Assembly (NCBI GenBank): GCA_902812405.1
Contig: CADDZI010000001.1
Coordinates: forward strand, 1 to 64,000
Length of the DNA stretch: 64,000 nucleotides
Direction: 5' to 3'
DNA from: a bacterium
GTDB taxonomy: Bacteria; Vulcanimicrobiota; Vulcanimicrobiia; Eremiobacterales; Eremiobacteraceae
The position numbers were made by a program, and so were the translations under genes. The notes below the pieces were generated by a model, which was not told where the DNA came from, ran no database searches, and worked only from the letters and a program-made list of their open reading frames with translations. Shown here piece by piece: positions 25,664 to 35,350 of this stretch (positions are counted from its first letter, which is position 1; each line of letters starts with the position of its first letter).

Positions 25664-26500
25664 TTAGAGCGTCGCGCCCAGTCGGGCCAAAAAAGGAGCC
25701 AGGTCTTCGGCGTCGACCTCACGACCCGGATATGGCGTCGTCTCTTGCGGGCGGTGGAAGTCCGTGCCGGCCGTCAGGACGAGATTGAGAGCACGAGCCT
25801 TTTCCTTGAGCCGGGCGGCGTCAACGGCATCGTGACGTGACGAGTACACCTCGACACCTTGCAACCCTGCGGCCACAAGCTCCTCAAGCACGTCTTCGGC
25901 GCGGTTGCGCGTCGGGTGTGCCAAGACGGAGACGCCGCCGCAGGCATTGATGGCCGCGATGGCCCGCTCCGGTGCCAGCGTCGTCGAGGGAATGAATGCC
26001 GGGCGATGCGATCCGATGTAGCGTTCAAAAGCGTCGCCGCGGTCGCGGACGACGCCTCGCTGGACGAGGGCGTCCGCGATGTGAGGCCGGCCGATCATGC
26101 CGGCCGGGGCACGTGCCTCAACCTCTTCCATCGTCAGCTCGACGCCCAGGGCGTTGAGCCGTTCGACGATCCGGCGTGCCCGCGTGCGACGGAGCCCGGC
26201 CCGATCCAGTAAGACGTCGCCCAGCGCCCGAGGATCGCGTGGTATGCCGTACCCCAGGATGTGGATCTCCCGATCCGCCCCGAACGTGCTGACCTCGACT
26301 CCCGTGATGAGGCGCGTGCCGAACGGTGCCGCGAGGTCGCCATGCTTCGCGTAGAAGGCCAGCGTGTCGTGATCGGTGACCGAAAAGTAGTCCAGACCGG
26401 CCTTGGCAACGGCGCTCATGAGGTCGCTCGGCGTCAACGCACCGTCGGACAGAGTTGTGTGCATGTGCAGGTCGACCCGAAGCACAGACCGTCGCGCCAC
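25664..26500 (-). CDS. PHP-domain phosphoesterase (RNase AM / nucleotide phosphatase type)
   Basis: 278 aa with PHP metal motifs: VDLHMHTTLSDGALTP (motif I, H-x-H), FSVTDHDTLAFY (motif II), ITGVEVST (motif III), SVLAHPTRNR (H of motif IV) and TAGTDFHRP (C-terminal D-x-H). The length and layout fit the YciV/TrpH group that hydrolyses 3',5'-nucleoside bisphosphates and the 5' ends of RNA. It lies 8 nt after folD on the same strand, so it probably belongs to the folate operon transcript. Confidence 0.85.
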   Translation of the reverse strand: MARRSVLRVDLHMHTTLSDGALTPSDLMSAVAKAGLDYFSVTDHDTLAFYAKHGDLAAPFGTRLITGVEVSTFGADREIHILGYGIPRDPRALGDVLLDRAGLRRTRARRIVERLNALGVELTMEEVEARAPAGMIGRPHIADALVQRGVVRDRGDAFERYIGSHRPAFIPSTTLAPERAIAAINACGGVSVLAHPTRNRAEDVLEELVAAGLQGVEVYSSRHDAVDAARLKEKARALNLVLTAGTDFHRPQETTPYPGREVDAEDLAPFLARLGATL

Positions 26501-26508
26501 CGTCGACT

Positions 26509-27360
26509 TTAGCCTCCGCGCTCGGTGAGGTCGACGATGCTGCGCAGCAGGACGGCTGTCGTCACGGGCCCGACGCCCCCCGGGACGGGCGTCATGACTC
26601 CGGCAACGGCCGCCACGGCGTCGAAATCCACATCTCCCACGAACCGCCCGTCAACCCAGTTTGTCCCGACGTCGATGACGGTTGCCCCCGGCCGGACCAT
26701 GGCCGAACCGACAAAGCGCGGCCGCCCCACCGCCGCGACGACGATCTCCGCCTCGCGAACGACGGCCTCCAGATTGCGCGTATGCGAGTGGCAGATCGTC
26801 ACCGTTGCATTGGCCGCCGTCAGCAGCAAAGCAACCGGCCGTCCTACGACCGCCGAGCGGCCGACAACCGCCGCGCGCGCACCGTCCAAGGCCGGAACCT
26901 GCGGTTGATGAAGCAGCTCCATGACCGCCGCGGCCGTCGCGGGAACGCAAAAACTCTCGCCCGCCATGAGCAGGCCCTGATTGTACGGGTGGGCGCCGTC
27001 GACGTCTTTGCGCGGATCAATCTCCTCGCTGATGCGCGCTGCGTCGAGACCCGGCGGCAACGGCCGCTGGACGAGGATCGCGTGGACGGCCGGATCATCG
27101 ACGGCGGCTGCAACCGCGGCGACAAGGTCGGCCGTGGAGGCCTTGGCCGAAACGATGCGCACGTCGATTGCAATCCCAAGGTCCGCGGCCTGGCGGGCGA
27201 TCTGTTGGGTATACAAACGCCCCGGTTCGTCGTTTTCCATGAGGACCACGGCGCAGCGCGGCTGTACGCCGCGCCGGCGCAACGTGTCAACCCGTTCGCG
27301 CACCGCTGACCGGATGGCGGCGGCTACCGGCCGGCCGTCGAGGATGATGGCCTGGCTCAC
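26509..27360 (-). CDS. folD: FolD-type methylene-THF dehydrogenase lacking the cyclohydrolase lysine
   Basis: 283-aa FolD fold that aligns residue for residue with E. coli FolD up to position 121. Conserved are Y50, Q98 (VQRPLP), D121 (KDVDGAHPYN), the NADP loop GRSAVVGRPVALLL and the C-terminal PGGVGPVTTAVL. The active-site motif Y-x-x-x-K, whose lysine drives cyclohydrolase chemistry, is changed to YTQQI: residue 54 is Ile. The preceding Ala-Ser is Pro-Gly. Human and bacterial enzymes mutated at this lysine are known to lose cyclohydrolase activity, while some retain dehydrogenase activity. The upstream gene, overlapping by 4 nt, encodes a separate cyclohydrolase-family protein that could supply the missing step. 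Confidence 0.93.
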   Translation of the reverse strand: MSQAIILDGRPVAAAIRSAVRERVDTLRRRGVQPRCAVVLMENDEPGRLYTQQIARQAADLGIAIDVRIVSAKASTADLVAAVAAAVDDPAVHAILVQRPLPPGLDAARISEEIDPRKDVDGAHPYNQGLLMAGESFCVPATAAAVMELLHQPQVPALDGARAAVVGRSAVVGRPVALLLTAANATVTICHSHTRNLEAVVREAEIVVAAVGRPRFVGSAMVRPGATVIDVGTNWVDGRFVGDVDFDAVAAVAGVMTPVPGGVGPVTTAVLLRSIVDLTERGG

Positions 27361-27998
27361 GACGCCGGCGCCTGGGGGGCGGGCGAGACTTTGCTCGCAA
27401 CGACCTCGGTGAGGATGTCAACATGGGCCACGATCGCGCTCGCCTCGCTCAGACTGCGGCGGGCAAGCTCGCGATCCTGAAGAGCCCGAGCATTGATTTC
27501 CACGTTGAGCAGTGCGCCATGGGCTGCCGCGGAGGCGAAGAGCGCCGCACAACCGACGTCGCTGGCCGCACTCGGGACTCCGATGTCGGCCAGCGTCAGT
27601 GCCAAGTCGCAAACCGATTGGGCATGTGCAATGATCTGGCGCGGCGGCGCAATGGCTTCCTGCAGGGCGGACTCAAGCGCCGCCCGCCGCGCGGCCTTCT
27701 CCTCATCAGACCCTCGCGGAAGCCGGTACGCACGGCTGACGAGGTCAAAGGCAGCCGCATCGCGTTCCACGAGATCGAGAAAGGCACGCCGCAACGAGTC
27801 GGCCGCTGTCTCAACCTCCCGGCACTGTGCGGCCACGCCTGCATGTTTGGGTGACTGAGCGGTTAGGCGTGCGACCATGCACACGAGGCTGGCCCCCACC
27901 GCCCCGACGGCTGCGCTGGCACTGCCGCCGCCGGGCGTCGGATCGGCGGAGGCCAGCCGCTGTGTGAATGCGTCGAAGTGTAGTCCGGTCAGCGGCAC
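27357..27998 (-). CDS. fchA: FchA-type methenyl-THF cyclohydrolase / formimino-THF cyclodeaminase
   Basis: 213 aa, the usual length of stand-alone FchA. The family signature DPTPGGGSASAAVGAVGASLVCMVARLT lies near the N-terminus; the rest is all-helical, including RDAAAFDLVSRAYRLP and DIGVPSAASDVGCAALFASAAAHGA. It should interconvert methenyl-THF and 10-formyl-THF, or deaminate formimino-THF. I chose GTG at 27998, with GGAGG 6 nt upstream; the longer frame to 28181 is a low-complexity extension. The 4-nt overlap with folD, whose cyclohydrolase lysine is gone, argues for the cyclohydrolase role. No histidine-degradation genes are nearby. Confidence 0.88.
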   Translation of the reverse strand: MPLTGLHFDAFTQRLASADPTPGGGSASAAVGAVGASLVCMVARLTAQSPKHAGVAAQCREVETAADSLRRAFLDLVERDAAAFDLVSRAYRLPRGSDEEKAARRAALESALQEAIAPPRQIIAHAQSVCDLALTLADIGVPSAASDVGCAALFASAAAHGALLNVEINARALQDRELARRSLSEASAIVAHVDILTEVVASKVSPAPQAPAS

Positions 27999-28165
27999 AC
28001 GTCTCCTCCGAGGGACGGCACAAGCGTCACCACCCGGCGCTTGGCCCGGACCTGCGATCTGTCCTTGTGACGCCGCCCCGGAACGTGCCCGCCTGCGGCC
28101 GCTTGGCCAACGCGAACGTCGCAGGTGCGGTACAGCGCGGCCAGGATTTAGGCTGCCACCCTTAA

Positions 28166-29488
<1,323 letters not shown>

Positions 29489-29493
29489 GGGCG

Positions 29494-30732
29494 ATGGCTC
29501 GCATGCGCAAGCTGTTCACATCCGAGAGCGTCACGGAGGGGCACCCCGACAAAGTCGCGGACCAGATTTCCGACGCGATTTTGGACGCCATTTTGGCGCG
29601 CGACCCCGACGGTCGGGTTGCGGTTGAAACCTTCGTTATTACGGGGCAAGTGCACATCGCGGGCGAGGTCAGCACAACCTGCTACGTTGACATACCGCGT
29701 ATCGTGCGCCAGGTGTTGCGCGACATCGGGTACACGCGTGCCAAGTACGGCTTCGATGCCGACACGTGCGGGATCTCGGTCTCGATCGACGAACAGTCGC
29801 CGGACATCGCGCTCGGCGTCGACAAGTCGCTGGAGGCCAAGGAGGGCGACGTCCCGGCCGCCCGCGGCGCGGACACGCTAGGGGCGGGGGATCAAGGCAT
29901 GATGTTCGGCTTTGCGTGCCGCGAAACCAAGGAGTTGATGCCCCTGCCGATCGTCTTGGCGCACCGGCTGACGCGGACGCTGGCTGCAGCGCGCAAAAAC
30001 CGCGTCATCGATTACCTTCGGCCGGACGGCAAGGCACAGGTGACAGTTGAGTACGACGGATACAAGCCGGTGCGCGTGGATGCCGTCGTGGTCTCGGCGC
30101 AACACGCCGACGGCTACCCGATTGACGTCATTCGGGAGAACATCATCCACCACGTCATCGACACGGCGATCGACGGTCACATCCGGGATGCGCAGACGAG
30201 AATTTTCGTCAACCCGACCGGCCGCTTCGTCATCGGCGGCCCGCTTGGCGATGCCGGGCTGACCGGGCGCAAGATCATCGCCGATACGTACGGCGGGATG
30301 GCGCGTCACGGCGGCGGGGCTTTCTCCGGTAAGGATCCCACCAAGGTCGACCGCTCGGGCGCGTACGCCGCGCGTTACGTCGCCAAGAACGTCGTTGCAT
30401 CTGGCCTGGCCGACCGGTGCGAGATTCAGATCGCGTATGCCATCGGTGTCGCCAAGCCGGTTGCGGTGTACGTCGAGTGCTTCGGTACCAACCGCATCGA
30501 AGAAGAGCGGATCGCCGAGCTGATCGACGCTCACTTCGATCTCCGTCCGGGGGCCATCATCGAGAAGTTTCAATTGCTCCGGCCCCTCTATCGCCAGGTG
30601 GCCACCTACGGTCACTTTGGCCGGCCCGATCTGGACCTGCCGTGGGAAAAACTCGATATGGCGCTGGCGTTGCGGGAGGCGGCCGGCATCACGATCGACG
30701 AGGAGAGATTCCCGCAGCCCATCTGCTCGTAG
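29494..30732 (+). CDS. metK: S-adenosylmethionine synthetase
   Basis: 412 aa with the MetK signatures [24 protein letters not shown], the hexapeptide-like [12 protein letters not shown] and the P-loop-like [23 protein letters not shown]. It makes SAM from methionine and ATP. I chose ATG at 29494, five nt after the SAH hydrolase stop; the frame from 29470 would add eight residues and overlap. The ahcY-metK pairing places SAM synthesis and SAH removal in one transcript, probably continuing into hemE. Confidence 0.97.
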   Translation: MARMRKLFTSESVTEGHPDKVADQISDAILDAILARDPDGRVAVETFVITGQVHIAGEVSTTCYVDIPRIVRQVLRDIGYTRAKYGFDADTCGISVSIDEQSPDIALGVDKSLEAKEGDVPAARGADTLGAGDQGMMFGFACRETKELMPLPIVLAHRLTRTLAAARKNRVIDYLRPDGKAQVTVEYDGYKPVRVDAVVVSAQHADGYPIDVIRENIIHHVIDTAIDGHIRDAQTRIFVNPTGRFVIGGPLGDAGLTGRKIIADTYGGMARHGGGAFSGKDPTKVDRSGAYAARYVAKNVVASGLADRCEIQIAYAIGVAKPVAVYVECFGTNRIEEERIAELIDAHFDLRPGAIIEKFQLLRPLYRQVATYGHFGRPDLDLPWEKLDMALALREAAGITIDEERFPQPICS

Positions 30733-30739
30733 GCCGCCC

Positions 30740-31780
30740 GTGACGGGCGTGCAACGCTTTCTGTCTGCCTGCGCGCGCCATCCGGTCGACCGCACGCCGG
30801 TCTGGCTGATGCGCCAGGCGGGCCGCTACCTGCCCGAGTACCGGGCCGTGCGCGAGCGGGTAGATTTTTGGACGTTGTGCACGACGCCCGACCTGGCGGT
30901 TGAAGTCTCCCTGCAACCGGTTGAGCGTTTCGGCACCGATGCCTGCATCGTCTTCAGCGACATCCTGGTCGTCGTCGCGGCCATGGGCGCGAAGGTTGCC
31001 TTTACCGAAGAGGGACCGCGCCTTGAGGATCCGGTACGCACCGCGCGTGACGTCAAGCGACTGCGGACCTTCGATCCGGCATCCGATACAGGCTTCGTCC
31101 TCGAGACGTTGAGCCGGCTGCGCCGCGAGCTGGGTGAGCGGGCGGCGCTCATTGGTTTCTGCGGTGGTCCGCTCACGCTTGCCGCATACCTCACCGAAGG
31201 CGGCGGATCCAAAAACTTTCTTAGACTAAAAGACCTTCTCTACCGGTCGCCCGAGACGGCGCACGAGCTTTTGGCGACGTTGGCGGATGCCTGCGCGGCG
31301 TACGCGGCATCTCAGGTTCGGGCCGGGGCGCACGCGGTGCAGATTTTCGACACGTGGGCCGGCGAATTGACACCGCAGGCGTACGAGGAGTTCGCGTTGC
31401 CCTACCAGAGGAGGATTGTGAACACCGTCCGCCGGGCTGGGGCACCGGTCATTGTGTACGTCAATGGCTGCGCCGGCATCCTCGAGTTGATGGCGCGCAG
31501 CGGAGCCGACGTCCTCAGCGTGGATTGGCGGATCGACCTGTCGGCGGCACGGGCGCGGCTTGGATCCGGCGTGGGCTTGCAGGGGAACGTGGACCCGGCC
31601 ATCTTGACGACGACGGTCGAGGCGGTGCGCAATGCCGCTGCGGCCGCTCTTCGGGCGGCCGGACCGCTGGGCCACATCTTGAATCTGGGGCACGGGGTGC
31701 TTCCCCAAACGCCGCCCGAATGCGTCCGTGCGTTTGTCGAATCGGCGCAAAGTCCGAGTCTTTTGGCCAACGAAGGGTAG
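30740..31780 (+). CDS. hemE: Uroporphyrinogen decarboxylase
   Basis: 346 aa with the N-terminal signature PVWLMRQAGRYLPEYRAVR, the catalytic Asp region (DACIVFSDILVVVAAMG) and the conserved GFCGGPLTLAAYL and IFDTWAGELTP. It removes four carboxyl groups from uroporphyrinogen III to give coproporphyrinogen III. I chose GTG at 30740, seven nt after the metK stop; the frame further upstream overlaps metK. It is the first of three consecutive haem genes. Confidence 0.96.
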   Translation: MTGVQRFLSACARHPVDRTPVWLMRQAGRYLPEYRAVRERVDFWTLCTTPDLAVEVSLQPVERFGTDACIVFSDILVVVAAMGAKVAFTEEGPRLEDPVRTARDVKRLRTFDPASDTGFVLETLSRLRRELGERAALIGFCGGPLTLAAYLTEGGGSKNFLRLKDLLYRSPETAHELLATLADACAAYAASQVRAGAHAVQIFDTWAGELTPQAYEEFALPYQRRIVNTVRRAGAPVIVYVNGCAGILELMARSGADVLSVDWRIDLSAARARLGSGVGLQGNVDPAILTTTVEAVRNAAAAALRAAGPLGHILNLGHGVLPQTPPECVRAFVESAQSPSLLANEG

Positions 31781-31785
31781 GCGCC

Positions 31786-32811
31786 ATGCAGTCCACTATG
31801 CGAGAGCCGGTTGTTCCCACGGGTGTCGTCCTCACCCAGGTCGGAGGACCGGACGACCTGGCCTCGGTGCGGCCCTATCTGCAAAGTTTCTTCTCCGACC
31901 CGGACCTGATCCGTCTGCCCGGCTGGATGAAACCGTTCCAGGGTGTCTTCGCGTGGGGCATTGCAGCCTGGCGCGCTCCCTACAGCCGGTCGCTCTACGC
32001 CTCGATCGGAGGCGGATCTCCCATTCGCGCACAAACCGAGGCCCAGGCCAAAGCCCTGCGCTGGGAATTGCGCCGCCGCGGGATGGACCTGCCCGTCCTC
32101 GTCGCGATGCGCCATTCGCAACCCAACTCGCTTGCGGCGATGCGCACTGCGCGCGACATGGGTCTGCGCCGGCTTATCGTCATCGGGCTGTTCCCCCAGT
32201 ATTCCTTCAGCACAACGCTCTCGGGATTGGTCGGGGTGCGCAAGGCGCTGGCGGCTCTCGATTATCACCCGGACCTCGTCGCGATCGAGGAGTACTGCGA
32301 CGACCCCGAGTATATCGCCGCCGTCGCGGACGTCACACGGCGTGCACTGCGGGCGTTTGCGGCGCCCGCTCGCGACGTCCACCTGGTTTTCTCGGCGCAC
32401 GGCCTACCAGTGTCGTACATCCGTGACGGCGATCCGTACCTGAGCCACGTGCAGCGCAGCGTCAAGGCGGTAACCGGTGTCCTGCGCCACCCGGGTCCCG
32501 TGCACATCTCCTTTCAAAGCCGGCTGGGTCCGCAGAAGTGGCTTGAGCCGTCCTCCGAGCACCTGATCCGCAGTCTGGGAGAATCCGGGGTCAAAGCAGT
32601 CTGCGTCGTGCCGATCGCATTCGTCTCCGAGCATGTCGAGACGCTGAACGAGATTGACCTGCAATATGGCGACATTGCCCGGCAGACGGGCATCCTCGAA
32701 TTTCGGCGCGCCTGCACGGTCAAGTGCCACCCGCGGTACATCGCGTGTTTGGCAGGCCTCGTGCAGCGTGCCCTTGCTGCGCCCGAGGCTCGCACCGCTC
32801 GGGCCTCGTGA
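31786..32811 (+). CDS. hemH: Ferrochelatase (HemH/CpfC type)
   Basis: 341 aa. Motifs include MRHSQPNSLAAMRTARDMG, FPQYSFSTT, the catalytic His in LVFSAHGLPVSYI, FQSRLGPQKWLEPS and the metal-binding Glu of FVSEHVETLNEID. It inserts Fe2+ into a porphyrin. In the hemEHY arrangement the substrate is often coproporphyrin III rather than protoporphyrin IX, but the sequence alone cannot decide. No C-terminal [2Fe-2S] cysteines are evident. It starts 5 nt after hemE and overlaps hemY by 4 nt. Confidence 0.94.
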   Translation: MQSTMREPVVPTGVVLTQVGGPDDLASVRPYLQSFFSDPDLIRLPGWMKPFQGVFAWGIAAWRAPYSRSLYASIGGGSPIRAQTEAQAKALRWELRRRGMDLPVLVAMRHSQPNSLAAMRTARDMGLRRLIVIGLFPQYSFSTTLSGLVGVRKALAALDYHPDLVAIEEYCDDPEYIAAVADVTRRALRAFAAPARDVHLVFSAHGLPVSYIRDGDPYLSHVQRSVKAVTGVLRHPGPVHISFQSRLGPQKWLEPSSEHLIRSLGESGVKAVCVVPIAFVSEHVETLNEIDLQYGDIARQTGILEFRRACTVKCHPRYIACLAGLVQRALAAPEARTARAS

Positions 32812-34232
32812 GCACCTCGTTTGCACCGCTTGACGTCGCCGTCGTCGGCGGCGGCATCTCCGGCTTGACGTGTGCGTTCCACCTCAAGCAGGCCGGCAAG
32901 GAGGTTGCGGTGTTCGAGGCGCAGGATGCGCCCGGCGGGTGCATCCGCAGCATCAGGGCGCACGAGTGCATCGCAGACGGCGGCCCGCAAAGTTTCACGC
33001 TGACGCCCGAGCTGGAACGGCTGATTCGCGAGGCGGGTGTGGAAGGGTCCGTGCTCGCGCCTCCCGCCTGCGGCTTGCGGCCCTACGTTTTCGTACGCGG
33101 GCGACTGATTGCCGTGCCGTCAGACCCGGCCGAGATGCTGACAACGCCCTTACTCTCCGCCCACGGCAAGCTGCGCGCGCTCGCCGATCTCGTGCTTCCG
33201 CGGCGCAGCGCGGGCGGGGAGGAGACGGTTGCGGCGTTCGTGCGGCGCCGGGCGGGAGAAGAGATCCTCGAGCGCGTTGTGACACCCTATGTCGGCGGGA
33301 TTTTTGCCGGCGATCCCGAGGCACTCTCGGTCGAGGCTGCTTTCCCGAGATTGGTCGAGCTCGAGCGCAAACACGGCAGCATCATTCGGGGTGCGCTGGG
33401 GTCGCGCTGGCGCAGGCAAAAGCCCGCGCGGGCTGGTCCGTCGGTCGAAAAGGAGGGCGGCGGGCACCCCGGCATGGGCCGGCGCACGCCAACGGTTGCA
33501 TTTCGGGGCGGCAACGATCTGTTGCCGCGGGCTTTGGCCACGCGGCTCGGGCCGGCCATCCGGCTGGGAGCAAAAGTCCGAGCACTATGGCAGCGCGGTG
33601 AATGGATGGAAGCGGCGGTTGAGGCCTCGCAGGGGCGCGAGCGTCAGCGCATCGTCGCCCGGCACATCGTCATTGCGACGCCCGCGGCACAAACGGCGGC
33701 TCTTGTGGAATCTTTGGAGCCGGCAGCAGCGGAGGCTCTGCGCGGTATCCCCTCGCCGCCGGTGGTGCAGGTTGCGCTGGCCTACCCGCGGGAGGCGCCG
33801 GGCGTACCTTTGGACGGATTTGGTTTCTTGGCTGCCCGCACGGAAGGCGTGCGAATCCTGGGTTGCGTGTGGAATTCCGCAATGTTTGCCGACCGCTCGC
33901 CAGCGGACAGGGTTCTGCTTACCGCCTTTTTGGGTGGCGCACTTGATCCCGCGATTATGGACGATGACGACGACGAGATCGTCCGCACCGCTCATCGCGA
34001 CCTCATGCGGGTGCTCAAGATTCGCGACGTGGCGCCCGTGGTTGTGGGGGGCTTTCGCTGGCAGGAAGCAATACCTCAAAGTACGCGGGGGCACGCGGCT
34101 CGGCTCGCGACCATCGAGCGGTGCCTGCGCGGCCTGCCCCAAGTCCGGCTGTGCGGCAATTACCTAGGCAACCCCTCGGTTGCCGCCTGCGTGGAGCGAG
34201 CCGCCGCTCTAGCGGCAACTCTCGTCCAGTAA
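32808..34232 (+). CDS. hemY: HemY-type FAD porphyrinogen oxidase
   Basis: 474 aa. An N-terminal FAD Rossmann motif (VAVVGGGISGLTCAFHL) is followed by APGGCIRS and DGGPQSF, then the substrate region VTPYVGGIFAGDPEALSVEAAFPRL, and a C-terminal GNYLGNPSVAACVERA. The O2-dependent enzyme oxidises protoporphyrinogen or coproporphyrinogen. GTG at 32808 overlaps the hemH stop (GTGA). The 3' end overlaps the convergent cdh gene by 24 nt. Residues about 215-235 (RWRRQKPARAGPSVEKEGGG) form a charged insert. Confidence 0.94.
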   Translation: MSTSFAPLDVAVVGGGISGLTCAFHLKQAGKEVAVFEAQDAPGGCIRSIRAHECIADGGPQSFTLTPELERLIREAGVEGSVLAPPACGLRPYVFVRGRLIAVPSDPAEMLTTPLLSAHGKLRALADLVLPRRSAGGEETVAAFVRRRAGEEILERVVTPYVGGIFAGDPEALSVEAAFPRLVELERKHGSIIRGALGSRWRRQKPARAGPSVEKEGGGHPGMGRRTPTVAFRGGNDLLPRALATRLGPAIRLGAKVRALWQRGEWMEAAVEASQGRERQRIVARHIVIATPAAQTAALVESLEPAAAEALRGIPSPPVVQVALAYPREAPGVPLDGFGFLAARTEGVRILGCVWNSAMFADRSPADRVLLTAFLGGALDPAIMDDDDDEIVRTAHRDLMRVLKIRDVAPVVVGGFRWQEAIPQSTRGHAARLATIERCLRGLPQVRLCGNYLGNPSVAACVERAAALAATLVQ

Positions 34233-34976
34233 GTCCTCGGCGTGGCCGGTGTCCGGGCCGTCCGGCGTATCGTGCGCGTAATCGTCCAGGACGTAAAAGC
34301 CAAGCCGGCCTCTGTTGGCCGGCGCGCCGGTGACGAGGATCGTCTGCGACCCGATATTGGCGGCTGCACCTGGTATCCGACGGATCAGGGCAAAAACGTT
34401 GACGTGGGCAAGCGTCGGTGCATCGATGCGGATGATGCGGTAGCGCTGCACGCCCCACGGCAGGAGAGGAGAGGACCAGGTGCTGCCGATATGCGGGGCG
34501 TCTTCGCGCAGCCTGCGTCGCACCGAGCGGCGCACGCAGGCAACGTGAATGTGCAATTGGTCTTGGCTGCGGCCCGGAACCGAGTTGACGGCCAGCCCGA
34601 CCCGCGTTGGATCCTTGGCCGCCCGGGCGGGTAAGTAGCGACGGCCTTCGTCCCATGCCAGCGCAAAGTAATTGGGCGTTGCGGGATCCAGTAAGCGCGG
34701 GTCTTCGATCCCCGTCAAGCGGATCGTGGGGACAACCAGGACGTGTGCGCTTCCAAAGATACCGGGAAGGACGGCGACCTTGTGTCTTTCGTCAACGGCG
34801 AGACAGCCCGCCCGCAGGGTGTGGCCGTGACGCTTGGCGGCGACGCAGCCCTGGACGACCTTCCACAGCTCGTTGGGGTTCTCGAGGTCACGGACCGCGG
34901 TGACGACCGCCCACGCCGTAAGCAGGGCGAGCACCGCCGCGCCGATTCCAATTACCTTCCAGACCGGCTTCTTCAC
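34209..34976 (-). CDS. cdh: CDP-diacylglycerol pyrophosphatase (Cdh), membrane-anchored
   Basis: 255 aa with an N-terminal anchor (VIGIGAAVLALLTAWAVVTAV). The HIT-superfamily active site is DQLHIHVACV; other Cdh features are ELWKVVQGCV, HVLVVPTIRLTGIEDP and GSQTILVTG near the end. It cleaves CDP-diacylglycerol to CMP and phosphatidate, acting in phospholipid turnover outside the cytoplasmic membrane. It stands alone, convergent with hemY and divergent from tRNA-Asn. Confidence 0.9.
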   Translation of the reverse strand: MKKPVWKVIGIGAAVLALLTAWAVVTAVRDLENPNELWKVVQGCVAAKRHGHTLRAGCLAVDERHKVAVLPGIFGSAHVLVVPTIRLTGIEDPRLLDPATPNYFALAWDEGRRYLPARAAKDPTRVGLAVNSVPGRSQDQLHIHVACVRRSVRRRLREDAPHIGSTWSSPLLPWGVQRYRIIRIDAPTLAHVNVFALIRRIPGAAANIGSQTILVTGAPANRGRLGFYVLDDYAHDTPDGPDTGHAEDLLDESCR

Positions 34977-35104
34977 GTTGCCACGGTTGTTCGAGGCGGG
35001 CAGGGCGGCGTCCGCCGGGCGCCGTTACCTGCGTCGCTCGGCGCGGAAGGCCGCCGGCGGCGAACTGTCAAAAACACATGCCGGGCCGCACGAGCGGGCG
35101 ATGT

Positions 35105-35180
35105 TCCCCGATAGCTCAGCTGGTAGAGCGTCTGACTGTTAATCAGAATGTCGCTGGTTCGAATCCAGCTCGGGGAGCCA
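35105..35180 (+). tRNA. tRNA-Asn(GUU)
   Basis: Cloverleaf: acceptor TCCCCGA/TCGGGGA, D arm GCTCAGCTGGTAGAGC, anticodon arm CTGAC-TGTTAAT-CAG with anticodon GTT, T arm GCTGGTTCGAATCCAGC, discriminator G at 35177, and an encoded CCA (35178-35180). Confidence 0.97.
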
Positions 35181-35350
35181 TGTCGAGCGCAAGCCCGTCG
35201 ACCTCGCATTTTGTGCCGGGCGGGCTTGCCTGTGTGTGACGCCTACGCGAGCATCCGCCGCGTGGGCCGAGAGTCCGTGTAAACCGTCGCGCGTGCACGA
35301 CTGAACCCGGCACGTGGACGCATCGGGGCAACCCCGGCGTGCGTAGGTCT

